A stretch of DNA of 64,000 bases from Variovorax davisae (GCF_030316845.1 NZ_JASZYS010000001.1:248001-312000); one strand, 5' to 3'; positions 1 through 9,831 are shown, numbered from the stretch's first letter. Translations and numbers: made by a program. Notes: generated from the sequence alone by a model not told the origin.

Positions 1-162
1 GGCCAGATTGACCAGCGTCGAGACCCGGCCCGGCAGCAGTGCGAGCGACGACAGGAACAGCTGCTCCGCGGCCTCGAAGCGGGCTGCCTCGAGGGCCTTC
101 AGCCCGTCGAGGAAGAACTGCCGGGCCTGGGCGAAGGCATCGGGGGCGGGGGTGGGATGCAT
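1..162 (-). CDS. TPR-like protein, N-terminal part only
   Basis: Reading leftward from an ATG at 162, 54 residues are open to the window edge (starts MHPTPAPDAF). The segment after residue 10 is an amphipathic, alanine/leucine-rich helix pair with the spacing of a tetratricopeptide repeat (GLKALEAARFEAAEQLF), so a TPR scaffold or a TPR-methyltransferase type protein is likely. The remainder lies outside the window, so no function can be assigned. It is divergent from ettA, and the two share the gap at 163-406. Confidence 0.6.
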   Translation of the reverse strand, partial: MHPTPAPDAFAQARQFFLDGLKALEAARFEAAEQLFLSSLALLPGRVSTLVNLA

Positions 163-406
163 GGGCGGGAGGGGGCAGCGGGCGGCGTCCGCAGAGCTCG
201 GATGGGCCGGAGAATAGCAGCGGTGCGCGCGCATCTTCGGGGAATTCAAAGGGCCTGGGTTAGACTTGGCCCCAAACCCCGGTCGGAAAACGCGCTGCAG
301 CAGCAAGCGCCTGCCACAAGGCAGATTCGCCATCGATCCTCGCGCAAGATCGTTGTCGGGTTGCCCGGCCACCCCGAACAGTCCCCATCACCGAACAGAG
401 ATAGAC

Positions 407-2068
407 ATGGCCCAGTACGTCTACACCATGAACAAGGTCAGCAAGACCGTGCCGCCCAAACGGCAGATCTTGAAGGACATTTCGCTCTCGTTTTTCCCCG
501 GCGCCAAGATCGGCGTGCTCGGCCTGAACGGCTCGGGCAAATCGTCGTTGTTGAAGATCATGGCCGGCATCGACAAGGAGATCGAGGGCGAGGCGCTGCC
601 GATGCCCGGTCTCACGATCGGCTACCTCGAGCAGGAGCCCAAGCTGAACGCCGCCCACTCGGTGCGCGAATCGGTCGAGGAAGCCATGGGCGCGGTCTAC
701 GCGGCCAAGGCGCGGCTGGAGGAGGTCTACGTGGCCTACGGCGCCGAAGACGCCGACTTCGACGCGCTGGCGGCCGAGCAGGCCGAGCTCGAAGCCATCA
801 TCGCCACCGCCGGCACCGACTCCGAGCATCAGCTCGAGATCGCCGCCGACGCCCTGCGCCTGCCGCCGTGGGACGCCAACATCGGCGTGCTGTCGGGCGG
901 CGAGAAGCGCCGCGTCGCGCTGTGCCGCCTGCTGCTGAGCAAGCCCGACATGCTGCTGCTCGACGAACCGACCAACCACCTGGACGCCGAGTCGGTCGAG
1001 TGGCTCGAAGTGTTCCTGCAGCGCTTCCCCGGCACCGTGGTCGCCATCACCCACGATCGCTACTTCCTCGACAACGCGGCCGAGTGGATTCTCGAACTCG
1101 ACCGCGGCCGTGGCATTCCCTGGAAGGGCAACTACAGCACCTGGCTCGAGCAGAAGGGCGAACGCCTGGCGCAGGAGCAGAAGAGCGAGGAAGCCCACGC
1201 CAAGGCCCTGAAGAAGGAACTCGAATGGTCGCGCCAGAACCCGAAGGCGCGCCAGGCCAAGAGCAAGTCGCGCCTGGCCCGCTTCGAGGAGCTGAGCGAC
1301 TTCGAATACCAGAAGCGCAACGAGACGCAGGAAATCTTCATCCCCGTGGCCGAGCGCCTGGGCAACCAGGTGATCGAGTTCAAGAACGTCACCAAGTCCT
1401 TCGGCGACCGGGTGCTGATCGACAACCTGAGCTTCGAGATCCCGGCCGGCGCGATCGTCGGCATCATCGGCCCGAACGGCGCCGGCAAGTCGACCCTGTT
1501 CAAGCTGATCGCCGGCAAGGAAACGCCGGACTCCGGCGAGGTGGTGATCGGCCAGACGGTCAAGATGGCCTTCGTCGACCAGAACCGCGACGCGCTCGGC
1601 AACGAGAAGACGGTCTGGGAAGACATCTCCAACGGCCTCGACATCATCAACGTCGGCAAGTTCCAGATGGCCAGCCGGGCCTACGCCGGGCGCTTCAACT
1701 TCAACGGCGCCGACCAGCAGAAGAAGGTCGGCACCCTGTCGGGCGGTGAGCGCGGCCGGCTGCACCTGGCCAAGACGCTGATCGCGGGCGGCAACGTGCT
1801 GATGCTCGACGAACCGTCGAACGACCTCGACGTCGAAACCCTGCGGGCGCTGGAAGACGCGCTGCTCGAGTTCGCGGGCTCGGTGCTGGTCATCAGCCAC
1901 GACCGCTGGTTCCTCGACCGGATCGCGACCCACATCCTGGCGGCCGAAGGCGACAGCCAGTGGACCTTCTTCAACGGCAACTACCAGGAGTACGAGGCCG
2001 ACAAGAAGAAGCGCCTGGGCGAAGAAGGTGCCAAGCCGCACCGGATGCGCTTCAAGGCGCTGAAGTAA
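407..2068 (+). CDS. ettA: energy-dependent translational throttle protein EttA (ABC-F ATPase)
   Basis: A 553-residue ABC-F protein; E. coli EttA is 555 residues. EttA binds the ribosomal E site and gates entry into elongation according to the ADP/ATP ratio. Two ATPase domains are visible: first Walker A GLNGSGKS (about residues 39-46), signature LSGGEKRR and Walker B LLLDEPTNHLD; second Walker A GPNGAGKST, signature LSGGERGR and LMLDEPSNDLD. The linker between them is lysine-rich, as in the ribosome-contacting region of ABC-F proteins, and there are no membrane segments. The start is the ATG at 407 (MAQYVYTMNKVSK), which matches EttA N-termini; the same frame is open upstream but has no better start. 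It is a single gene divergent from the TPR gene. Confidence 0.95.
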   Translation: MAQYVYTMNKVSKTVPPKRQILKDISLSFFPGAKIGVLGLNGSGKSSLLKIMAGIDKEIEGEALPMPGLTIGYLEQEPKLNAAHSVRESVEEAMGAVYAAKARLEEVYVAYGAEDADFDALAAEQAELEAIIATAGTDSEHQLEIAADALRLPPWDANIGVLSGGEKRRVALCRLLLSKPDMLLLDEPTNHLDAESVEWLEVFLQRFPGTVVAITHDRYFLDNAAEWILELDRGRGIPWKGNYSTWLEQKGERLAQEQKSEEAHAKALKKELEWSRQNPKARQAKSKSRLARFEELSDFEYQKRNETQEIFIPVAERLGNQVIEFKNVTKSFGDRVLIDNLSFEIPAGAIVGIIGPNGAGKSTLFKLIAGKETPDSGEVVIGQTVKMAFVDQNRDALGNEKTVWEDISNGLDIINVGKFQMASRAYAGRFNFNGADQQKKVGTLSGGERGRLHLAKTLIAGGNVLMLDEPSNDLDVETLRALEDALLEFAGSVLVISHDRWFLDRIATHILAAEGDSQWTFFNGNYQEYEADKKKRLGEEGAKPHRMRFKALK

Positions 2069-2129
2069 CGACGGCAGGGCGGGGGACGAACCCGGGCGCC
2101 TCGCGGCGCCCTTTCCGAAGGAGCATGCC

Positions 2130-3419
2130 ATGGCAGCAGCGACTCGGTATCTTCTGGCGACGGCGCTGGCCGCTGTGGCCGGTTGCGGCGGTGGCGGGGG
2201 CAGCGGCGTCGCCGTCTCCGCGTTCGGCGTCAACGCCGTGTCGACGCCGGCGGCGCCGGCCCCGGCCGGCAGCGGCGCCGCCGCACCCCCTGCGGGCACC
2301 GCACCGCCCGCGCCATCGTTCAAGGTCACCGAACTGGCGGCCGGCCTCGACAGCCCCTGGGCCCTGGCCTTCCTGCCCGACGGCCGGATGCTGATCACCC
2401 AGCGCGGCGGCCAGCTGCGGCTGCGCAATGCCGATGGCTCGGCCGTCAATGGCGGTGCCGACCAGGTCGCCGGCGTGCCCGCGGTCGCGGCGGCAGGGCA
2501 GGGCGGGCTGCTCGACGTCGCGGTGGACCCGGGCTTCGCCAGCAATCGCCGCATCTACCTCAGCTTCGCGGAGCGCGACGGCGCCGCTCCGAACCTCAAC
2601 GGCACGGCGGTGGCCCGGGCCGAACTCGATGCGGCCAACCGCACGCTCGGCAACCTGACGGTGATCTACCGGCAAAGCCCCAAGGTCGACAGCACGGCGC
2701 ACTTCGGTTCGCGGCTGGTGTTCGACCGCAACGGCTATCTGTTCGTGACCCTGGGCGAGCGCCTGCTCGACACCCAGCGCGGCTTCGCGCAAGACCTCTC
2801 GCGCGGCAACGGCAAGGTGGTGCGGATCACCACCGACGGCGCCCCCGCGCCCGGCAACCCGTTCGCCGCGACCGCCGGCGCGCAGCCCCACATCTGGAGT
2901 TACGGCCATCGCAATCCGCAGGGCGCGGCGCTGCATCCCGCAACCGGCGATCTCTGGACCCACGAGCATGGTCCGCAGGGCGGCGACGAGGTCAACCTGA
3001 CGCTGGCGGGGCGCAACTACGGCTGGCCCGTCATCAGCTACGGGCAGGAATACGGCACGCTCACGCAGGTGGGCGAAGGCAGCGCCAAGGCGGGCCTCGA
3101 GCAGCCGCTGACCTACTGGGAAAAGATCGACGGCTCGGCCTGGACGCCGGGCACGCAGAAGTCGTCGATCGCGCCGAGCGGCATGGCCTTCTACACCGGC
3201 GATGCGCTGGCCGAATGGAAGGGCAACCTCTTCGTCGGCGCGCTGGCCGGCACCGCGCTCTGGCGGCTCAGGCTCGACGGCAACACGTTGGTCGGGCGCG
3301 AGCGATTGCTGGCCGAGCGCGGCGAGCGCATCCGCGACGTCCGGCAGGGCCCCGACGGCTGGCTCTACCTGTTGACCGACAGCAGCAACGGCAAGTTGCT
3401 GCGGGTGGAGCGCCAGTGA
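2130..3419 (+). CDS. PQQ-dependent aldose sugar dehydrogenase-like lipoprotein
   Basis: A 429-residue member of the soluble glucose/sorbosone dehydrogenase (six-bladed propeller) family, close to the YliI/Asd type that oxidises aldoses with PQQ. The N-terminus is a lipoprotein signal: a hydrophobic stretch ends at AVAGC followed by a glycine run, so Cys19 is the likely lipidated residue and the enzyme would sit on the periplasmic side. A proline/alanine linker follows. Family motifs include SPWALAFLPDGRMLITQRGG, GLLDVAVDPGF and WTHEHGPQGGDEVN. An AAGGAG-like ribosome site precedes the ATG. It stands 61 bases after ettA, probably as its own unit. PQQ use is inferred from family. Confidence 0.85.
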   Translation: MAAATRYLLATALAAVAGCGGGGGSGVAVSAFGVNAVSTPAAPAPAGSGAAAPPAGTAPPAPSFKVTELAAGLDSPWALAFLPDGRMLITQRGGQLRLRNADGSAVNGGADQVAGVPAVAAAGQGGLLDVAVDPGFASNRRIYLSFAERDGAAPNLNGTAVARAELDAANRTLGNLTVIYRQSPKVDSTAHFGSRLVFDRNGYLFVTLGERLLDTQRGFAQDLSRGNGKVVRITTDGAPAPGNPFAATAGAQPHIWSYGHRNPQGAALHPATGDLWTHEHGPQGGDEVNLTLAGRNYGWPVISYGQEYGTLTQVGEGSAKAGLEQPLTYWEKIDGSAWTPGTQKSSIAPSGMAFYTGDALAEWKGNLFVGALAGTALWRLRLDGNTLVGRERLLAERGERIRDVRQGPDGWLYLLTDSSNGKLLRVERQ

Positions 3420-3440
3420 GTTGACGGCCAGGCTGTCGCG

Positions 3441-3824
3441 TCAGTGCGCCGCCTCGGCCGCGGCGAACACCTCGCGGGCCGCCCCGAGCCCGTTCAGCGC
3501 GGCCGGAAAGCCGGCGTACACCGCCATCTGCATGATGGTCTCGACGATCTCGGTCCGGCTCACGCCCACGTTCAACGCGCCCTGGATGTGCACCTTGAGC
3601 TGGGGCGCCGCATTGCCCAGGGCGGTGAGCGCGGCCACCACGGCGATCTCGCGCGAACGCAGGTCCAGGCCGGGCCGCGAATAGATGTCGCCGAATGGAA
3701 ATTCGATCAGCAGCCGGGCGAAGTCGGGTGCGATGTCCGCGAGGCTCTCGACGACGCGCACGCCGCCTTCACCGTCGATCTCCTGCAGCTTGGCGAGTCC
3801 GCGCTGGTAGCGGGTGGTTTCCAT
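3441..3824 (-). CDS. carboxymuconolactone decarboxylase family protein
   Basis: A 127-residue protein beginning METTRYQRG after a good ribosome site (GGAAAAGGAAAACC). It has the CMD core of alpha helices with [16 protein letters not shown] and the conserved HIQGALNVG segment, as in gamma-carboxymuconolactone decarboxylase. The CxxC pair of AhpD-type peroxidase relatives is absent, so a disulfide reductase role is unlikely. The true substrate cannot be read from sequence. Its first 56 bases overlap the end of the upstream merR-type gene in another frame, so the two are surely cotranscribed and the regulator probably controls it. Confidence 0.85.
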   Translation of the reverse strand: METTRYQRGLAKLQEIDGEGGVRVVESLADIAPDFARLLIEFPFGDIYSRPGLDLRSREIAVVAALTALGNAAPQLKVHIQGALNVGVSRTEIVETIMQMAVYAGFPAALNGLGAAREVFAAAEAAH

Positions 3825-4236
3825 GGTTTTCCTTTTCCGGGCCTGGGCCCTGTGAAAGGGAACGCTCGATGCCGGCGTAGTGCGCGATCTTCTGCGTGAG
3901 CGCATCGGCCGATTGCGCGAGCGACTGCATCTGCAGCCGCAATCCGGCCAGATGTGCTTCGAGCATCTCGCGACGCTCGCCGACGCTGGCGTTCCCCTGA
4001 CTTCGAAGCCTGGCGAAGGCCTGCATGCCCTGGATGGACATGCCGGTCGTGCGCAGGCGCAGCAGGAAAGCGAGCCAGTCCATGTCGCTGTCCGCATAGC
4101 GGCGCTGGCCGCCCGGCGCGCGCGGCACGGCGGCGATCAGGCCGATGCGCTCGTAGTAGCGCAGCGTATGGGCCGTGAGGCCGGTGCGTCGCGCCACCTG
4201 GGCGATGGTCAGAAGTGGGGTCGGGCTCGTTTCCAT
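3769..4236 (-). CDS. MerR family transcriptional regulator
   Basis: A 155-residue MerR-type activator. The winged-helix domain is at the start ([25 protein letters not shown], then [14 protein letters not shown]), followed by a long coiled-coil dimer helix. The C-terminal part has no cysteine pair, so it is not a metal or redox sensor of the MerR/SoxR kind; its inducer is unknown. Two ATGs are possible, 4245 and 4236. The inner one (METSPTP) is preferred because the apparent promoter -10 box covers the outer ATG. The 3' end overlaps the CMD gene by 56 bases. Confidence 0.88.
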   Translation of the reverse strand: METSPTPLLTIAQVARRTGLTAHTLRYYERIGLIAAVPRAPGGQRRYADSDMDWLAFLLRLRTTGMSIQGMQAFARLRSQGNASVGERREMLEAHLAGLRLQMQSLAQSADALTQKIAHYAGIERSLSQGPGPEKENHGNHPLPARTRQAAGDRR

Positions 4237-4243
4237 GTCGGGC

Positions 4244-4274
4244 ATTCTGGAAGTTCGAGCGCGCTCCAAGTCAA
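4244..4274 (-). promoter_or_regulatory. MerR-type promoter with 19-base spacer and operator dyad
   Basis: On the minus strand TTGACT (4274-4269) and CAGAAT (4249-4244) are separated by exactly 19 bases, the over-long spacing typical of MerR-activated promoters. The spacer holds the near-perfect dyad TTGGAGCGCGCTCGAA. The predicted start of transcription falls at or next to the ATG at 4236, implying autoregulation of the merR-CMD operon and a leaderless or nearly leaderless mRNA. The -35 box also contains the stop codon of the upstream TAXI-like gene. Confidence 0.75.
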
Positions 4275-5644
4275 GCGGGTCCGGTGGAAAATTTCTGCCC
4301 GGCACCCGCTGCGGGCGGCGTACCCGCGAGCACGCGCCTGCGCACCGCCTCGATGTTGTTGCGCAGCGCATAGAGCTCGTCGGCGTAGGACAGCGGCACC
4401 GCCACCTTGTTGACCACGCGGTCGAGGTCGCCGAGCTCCTTCAGCAGCGCCTCGGGGTCGCCCGTCTGCGCCTCCAGCTTGTGCTCGACCTCGCGCAGCC
4501 TGGCATACCAGCGGAACACGCGGCGCCGCACCCGGAACTGGTAGAGCGGCGGCACGATGCGGCTCAGCGGCAGCATCAGCACCAGCAGGCCACCCAGCAC
4601 CAGCCACATCCGTTCGACCAGGTTGCTGGCCCAGAACGGCAGGTAGCGCTGCCAGAACGGCGGCGTGCCGTTGATGGCGCGGTCGCCTTCGGGGCTGACC
4701 GGCAGCTCGCTGGTGCGCGTGTTCGGGAAGTCGCGCGCGCGGTTGAACCAGCCGGCGCCGCCATGCAGGCTCTGCGCGGTCTGCGCGAACAGCTGGCGCA
4801 GCGCGGGATGGGTCTCCTCGCGCGAGAGCAGCGAGGTGGTGGCGGCCAGCAGCGACACGTCGTGCGACGGCAGGTCGGCCGCCAGGTCGACCACGCCGCG
4901 CGGCAGGTCCACCGGCTGCAGGAAGGCGAAACGCCGCGAATAGGCGTCGCTCTGCTGGAAGTCCATCAACTGGATGTCGGGCGCGCGCAGCAGCCGCTGC
5001 ACCAGCGGCGATTGCGGGGCCGAGGCCAGCACGATCACGTCGATCAGCCCGGCCTCCAGGGCCTCGGTCGCGGGCGACTGTTCGAGGTTCGACAGGTTCA
5101 GCGTGGCCGGGTCCATGTGGTTGGCGTGGAACATCCGCTCCATGATGTCGGGCACGCCGCTGCCCGGCTTGTCGACATTGATGCGCAGGTCCTTGAGCTG
5201 CGTCAGCGAGGTCAGGGTGCCGGCCTTGCGGTCGACCCGCTTCGCCGCATCGGTCCGGTAGAAGAACCACAAGGGCTCGAAGAACAGGCTGCCCAGCGAG
5301 GTCAGGCCGGCTTGCTCGTCCTTCACCGGGTCGGCGCTGCCGCCGCGCACGAAGGCCACGTCGGCCCCCCCGCTGCGCAGCAGCTGCAGGTTGTCGAGCG
5401 AGCCATCGGTGGGCTTGAGTTCGACCTCGATGCCGTTGGCCTTGAGCGCCGCGGCGTAGCGCTTGCCGAACTCGGCATAGGCGCTGCCGGCCGGCCCGGT
5501 GGCCAGCGTCACGCGCTTGGGCGGCTGCGGCTGCAGCCACCAGTAGGCGGCGACCAGCAGTGCGATGACGAGGAAGATGACGGGCCCGGCGGAAGCGATC
5601 AGGTCGCGGATCGACAGCAGGAACAGGCGGATGGCTTGGGGCAT
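4271..5644 (-). CDS. membrane-anchored TAXI-family solute-binding protein
   Basis: About 457 residues from the ATG at 5644 (MPQAIRLFLLS); a GTG at 5674 would add ten residues. One N-terminal membrane helix is followed by a TAXI (TRAP-associated extracytoplasmic immunogenic) binding domain with TLATGPAGSAYAEFGKRYA and GGADVAFVRGG. A second hydrophobic helix near residues 360-385 (LVLGGLLVLMLPL) leads to a charged, coiled-coil tail. Ordinary TAXI proteins are soluble periplasmic partners of a DctM permease; here both ends are anchored and no TRAP permease is nearby. Ligand sensing or a structural role is possible. The substrate is unknown. Confidence 0.82.
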   Translation of the reverse strand: MPQAIRLFLLSIRDLIASAGPVIFLVIALLVAAYWWLQPQPPKRVTLATGPAGSAYAEFGKRYAAALKANGIEVELKPTDGSLDNLQLLRSGGADVAFVRGGSADPVKDEQAGLTSLGSLFFEPLWFFYRTDAAKRVDRKAGTLTSLTQLKDLRINVDKPGSGVPDIMERMFHANHMDPATLNLSNLEQSPATEALEAGLIDVIVLASAPQSPLVQRLLRAPDIQLMDFQQSDAYSRRFAFLQPVDLPRGVVDLAADLPSHDVSLLAATTSLLSREETHPALRQLFAQTAQSLHGGAGWFNRARDFPNTRTSELPVSPEGDRAINGTPPFWQRYLPFWASNLVERMWLVLGGLLVLMLPLSRIVPPLYQFRVRRRVFRWYARLREVEHKLEAQTGDPEALLKELGDLDRVVNKVAVPLSYADELYALRNNIEAVRRRVLAGTPPAAGAGQKFSTGPA

Positions 5645-5756
5645 GCGGAAAGTTGGAACGAGGCTCGGGGACACCGCGGTCGCGGCAGCGCATTTTCTGT
5701 GCTTTCCGCCCCCGGCTGGTTACAAAGCGCGTGTCGGGTGTCCGCGCCCGCCGTGC

Positions 5757-6773
5757 TCAGCCCAGGTCGGCGGCGGCCGGGAAGTAGCTGTCGCCGATGC
5801 GCACCGCGCGCGCCGCGCGCACCGCGCGCACGGTCGCCAGCGCCACCACCTCGGCGGCCATGGTGCCGAGCACCGTCATGCCGGGGGCGTCGCCGTCGAG
5901 CGGCACGTGGCCGGTGGCGAGCGCGAAGAGGGTGTCGCCGTCGCTCATCGTGTGCACCGGGTTGATCGCGCGCGCCAGGCCGTCGTGGGCCACGCTGGCC
6001 AGGCGGTTGGCCTGCACCTTGGTCAGCACGGCGTCGGTCGCGACCACGCCGAGGGTGGTGTTGGTGCCGGCCAGCAGCGGTTTCGGCAGCTCGCCGCGCA
6101 GCAGCGCGCGGCGGGTGTCGAGCAGGGCGCGGCCGTCTTCGGTGCGCGCCCCCGCCACGACCTGTGCGGTATCGGGATCGATCACGTCGCCGAGCGCATT
6201 GCAGGCGATCAGCGCGCCGACGGTCACACCCTTGACCGTGATCGACGCCGTGCCGATACCGCCCTTCATGGCCCGATCGATGCCGAACAGCTTGCCCACC
6301 AATGCGCCGCTGCCGGCGCCGACATTGCCTTCGGCCGGTGCCGCCTGCGATGCGGCTTCGCAGGCCGCATAGCCTGCATCGGCATCGGGCCGGATGCGGG
6401 CGTCGCCGACCGGCAGGTCGAACAGCACGGCCGCCGGAATGATCGGCAGGGTGCCGAAACGGACGTCGAAACCGACGCCGCGCTCCTCGAGCCAGCGCAT
6501 CGCGCCGTCGGCGGCGGCCAGGCCCCAGGCGCTGCCGCCGGCGAGCATCACGGCGTGGACCTGCTGCACCAGGTTGCCCGGCGCCAGCAGGTCGGTCTCG
6601 CGGGTGCCGGGCGCGGCGCCGCGCACGTCGACGCCGGCCACCGCGCCGTCGCGCACGATGATCACGGTGCAGCCGGTGGGTCGGCGGGGGTCGCTGTAGT
6701 GGCCGACTTCGATGCCCGCGACATCGGTGATGGCGCCGGCGCGGGCGGAAGGGGAGGAGGCGTGTTCAGGCAT
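5757..6773 (-). CDS. P1 (S58) family peptidase, DmpA-like
   Basis: A 338-residue N-terminal-nucleophile hydrolase of the DmpA/BapA aminopeptidase family. These enzymes cleave themselves into two subunits and release N-terminal residues from small peptides, amides or beta-peptides. Seen here: the opening GITDVAGIEVGHYSD-like block, GGSAWGLAAADGAM, NVGAGSGALVGK near residues 150-161, and NTTLGVVATDA near 238-248, where the self-cleavage and new N-terminal nucleophile are expected. No signal peptide, so it is cytoplasmic. It is the first gene of no obvious operon; the TAXI-like gene lies 112 bases downstream. The natural substrate is unknown. Confidence 0.88.
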   Translation of the reverse strand: MPEHASSPSARAGAITDVAGIEVGHYSDPRRPTGCTVIIVRDGAVAGVDVRGAAPGTRETDLLAPGNLVQQVHAVMLAGGSAWGLAAADGAMRWLEERGVGFDVRFGTLPIIPAAVLFDLPVGDARIRPDADAGYAACEAASQAAPAEGNVGAGSGALVGKLFGIDRAMKGGIGTASITVKGVTVGALIACNALGDVIDPDTAQVVAGARTEDGRALLDTRRALLRGELPKPLLAGTNTTLGVVATDAVLTKVQANRLASVAHDGLARAINPVHTMSDGDTLFALATGHVPLDGDAPGMTVLGTMAAEVVALATVRAVRAARAVRIGDSYFPAAADLG

Positions 6774-6796
6774 CGGCGGCGATTATCGGGCGCGCT

Positions 6797-7780
6797 TCAG
6801 CGCCGGCGCGCGACGGGCAGGGCGACACCCCGCTCGGCGAGCAGGTCGCGCAGGATCGCCGGGTCGTCCGTGATGATGCCGTCCACGCCCCAATCCAGCA
6901 GCCGCGCCATGTCGGCGCGCTGGTTGACGGTCCAGGGCAGCACGGCCAGGCCGAGCGCATGCGCCTCCTGCACCAGGGCCGGGCTCAGGTCGTTGTGGGC
7001 CGGCGACCAGGTCACCGGCGCCGGGCCGTCGCCTGCGGCCGCCTTCACGAGCCGCGGCGCGCTGCCGAAATCCGCGAGCTTCAGGCCCGCGGTCCAGCGG
7101 CTGTCCTGCAGCGTGCGGCTGCTCGTGAGGTAGGCGCGCGGCAGCTGCGGCGCCGATTGGCCGACCAGCGCCAGCGTGCGCCAGTCGAAGCTCTGCACCG
7201 TCACGCGTCGGGCCATGCCGGCCTTGTCGATCTCGGCCAGCAGCGCGCGCACCATCTGCTCGGGCGATGCCGTTTCATCCGGCCGGCCGGGGTCCAGCTT
7301 GGTCTCGATATTGAAGCGGACCTCGGTCGCGCCGATGTCGTTGGCCCGCGCGAACAGCGCCGCGAGCGTCGGAATGCGCTCGCCGTCGTGCCACAGCTGC
7401 TTGGGGAAGGGCTTGCCGTAGCTGCTCGCGGGATCGATCCGGCCGACATCGTAGGTCTGCAGCTGCGCCAGCGACAGCGAGCGGATCGGAGGGCCCTTGG
7501 CGATCAGGAAGTTGCCCCGGGCGTCGCGCGTGTGGTCCGGGTTGAGCACCGTGTCGTGCGAGATCACGACCACGTCGTCGGCCGTGAGGCCGATGTCGAG
7601 CTCGAGCGTGGTGACGCCGATGGCGATCGCATGGGTGAAGGCGCTGAGCGTGTTCTCGGGCGCCAGGGCGCGCCCGCCGCGATGGGCCTGCAGGTCGACG
7701 GCAGGCGGGGTCTTCGGGCCCGGGGCCGCACAGCCGGCCAGCAGCACGGCCGAGGCGAGCCAAAGGGCCGGGCGGCTCAT
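6797..7780 (-). CDS. glycerophosphodiester phosphodiesterase, lipoprotein form
   Basis: A 327-residue GDPD-family TIM barrel. It hydrolyses glycerophosphodiesters to glycerol 3-phosphate and an alcohol. The N-terminus carries a lipobox (AVLLAGC, Cys16), placing it outside the cytoplasmic membrane. Catalytic signatures: AHRGGRALAPENTLSAF, ELDIGLTADDVVVISHD and an acidic IETKLD strand. C-terminal TVNQRADMARLLDWGVDGIITDDP is the usual final strand-loop. The ATG at 7780 overlaps the stop of the DUF1439 gene (ATGA), so the two are translationally coupled. Confidence 0.92.
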   Translation of the reverse strand: MSRPALWLASAVLLAGCAAPGPKTPPAVDLQAHRGGRALAPENTLSAFTHAIAIGVTTLELDIGLTADDVVVISHDTVLNPDHTRDARGNFLIAKGPPIRSLSLAQLQTYDVGRIDPASSYGKPFPKQLWHDGERIPTLAALFARANDIGATEVRFNIETKLDPGRPDETASPEQMVRALLAEIDKAGMARRVTVQSFDWRTLALVGQSAPQLPRAYLTSSRTLQDSRWTAGLKLADFGSAPRLVKAAAGDGPAPVTWSPAHNDLSPALVQEAHALGLAVLPWTVNQRADMARLLDWGVDGIITDDPAILRDLLAERGVALPVARRR

Positions 7781-8343
7781 TTCAGCGCGACGGTGATGCC
7801 GTCGTCCTGAACGGTGATGTCGCCGATCTCGTAGGTCTTGCGGCCGACCGTGAGTTCCTCCGGCTTGAAGGTGCGCAGCGGCTGGTCGCGCAGCAGCTCC
7901 TGCGCGACCACGGCGCCGATCTGCTGCAGCCGCTCGGCGTCGCGGCCGCCCAGGCCCTGGAGCTCGATCCGGTCGGCCTGTGGCCGGTCGAGCCGGACCG
8001 CACGCGCCGCGGCGTCGTACTTGAGCGCGCTGCTCACCGTCACGATGCCCTCCACCTGCGAGGGCCGCAGCAGCGGGCTGGCGATCGAGAGCACCGCGGT
8101 GATCGCCGCCCGGTTGTTGCGGGCGTCGAGGCTCAGCTGGGGATCGCGCAGGGCGACCGTGAAGATCTCGGCGTAGCGCTGCTGCACCGGGAAGCGCTTG
8201 GCGACCTGCGCCTGCAGCTCCTCGCGGCTGGCGGTGTATTCGCTGGTGAAGAAGTTGAAGCCGGCCAGCGCGGCCAGCGGCGCGGCCAGGGCGGTGGCGC
8301 CCCACAGGGCGCGCAGCAGCTGTCGACGGGAATGGTGTGGCAT
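7777..8343 (-). CDS. DUF1439 family envelope protein
   Basis: A 188-residue protein resembling the DUF1439/YceB group of periplasmic proteins. The N-terminus MPHHSRRQLLRALWG followed by an alanine-rich hydrophobic stretch is an export signal with twin-arginine character (SRRQLLRAL). The mature part has the repeated beta-strand pattern of lipid-binding-like folds. The function is unknown. The four-base overlap with the glycerophosphodiesterase gene suggests a shared envelope lipid role, an inference from context. Confidence 0.75.
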   Translation of the reverse strand: MPHHSRRQLLRALWGATALAAPLAALAGFNFFTSEYTASREELQAQVAKRFPVQQRYAEIFTVALRDPQLSLDARNNRAAITAVLSIASPLLRPSQVEGIVTVSSALKYDAAARAVRLDRPQADRIELQGLGGRDAERLQQIGAVVAQELLRDQPLRTFKPEELTVGRKTYEIGDITVQDDGITVALK

Positions 8344-8392
8344 ACCGTTCCGAGCTTGCCACAGGCCGGGGGTTCCCGGCCGCGCCCCTCGA

Positions 8393-9170
<778 letters not shown>

Positions 9171-9187
<17 letters not shown>

Positions 9188-9824
9188 TGATTTTCCTCTC
9201 GAGGTTCTTGGCGTACAGGCTCACGGGAAAGCACAGCACGAAATAAAGCAGGGCGACGCAGCTGAACACCACGAAGGGCTTGAAGGTGGCGTTCGAGATC
9301 ATGCTGCCGGCCTTGGTGAGCTCGATGAAGCCGATCACCGAGGCCAGCGCGGTGCCTTTGATCACCTGCACCAGGAAGCCGACCGTGGGCGCGACCGCGA
9401 TGCGCGTGGCCTGCGGCAGGATCACGTGGCGCATCTGCTCGCCGAAGCCGAGCGCCAGGCTGCCCGAGGCCTCCCACTGGCCCTTCGGGATGGAGGCCAC
9501 GCAGCCGCGCCAGATCTCGGTCAGGAAGGCACTGGTGTAGAGCGTGAGCGCGACCGAGGCCGCGGTCCAGGCCGAGACGTCGATGCCGAACAGGGCGATG
9601 CCGAAGTAGGCCAGGAACAGCTGCATCAGCAGCGGCGTGCCCTGGAACACCTGCACGTAGAGGCCGATGAGCCGGTCGACGACCGGACCCCCGGACAGCC
9701 GCGCGAACAGCAGCAGGCCGCCGACCACGCCGCCGCCGACGAAGGCGATCAGCGACAGCACCACCGTCCAGCGCAGCGCCAGCAGCAGGTTGCGCAGGAT
9801 GTCCCAGAGGGAGAAATCGGTCAT
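9171..9824 (-). CDS. polar amino acid ABC transporter permease
   Basis: A 217-residue HisM/GlnP-type inner membrane permease. Several hydrophobic helices are visible, with the family entry LRWTVVLSLIAFVGG and the coupling loop EASGSLALGFGEQMRHVILPQA (EAA motif) that contacts the ATPase. It pairs with the second permease gene eight bases upstream to form the membrane channel. Both ends overlap or abut neighbours, consistent with one operon. Confidence 0.93.
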
Positions 9825-9831
9825 GGGCGTT

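Noticed and set aside
260..2554. A 764-codon minus-strand frame opposite ettA
   Set aside because: Shadow of a clear ABC-F gene; no recognisable motif in the antisense translation.
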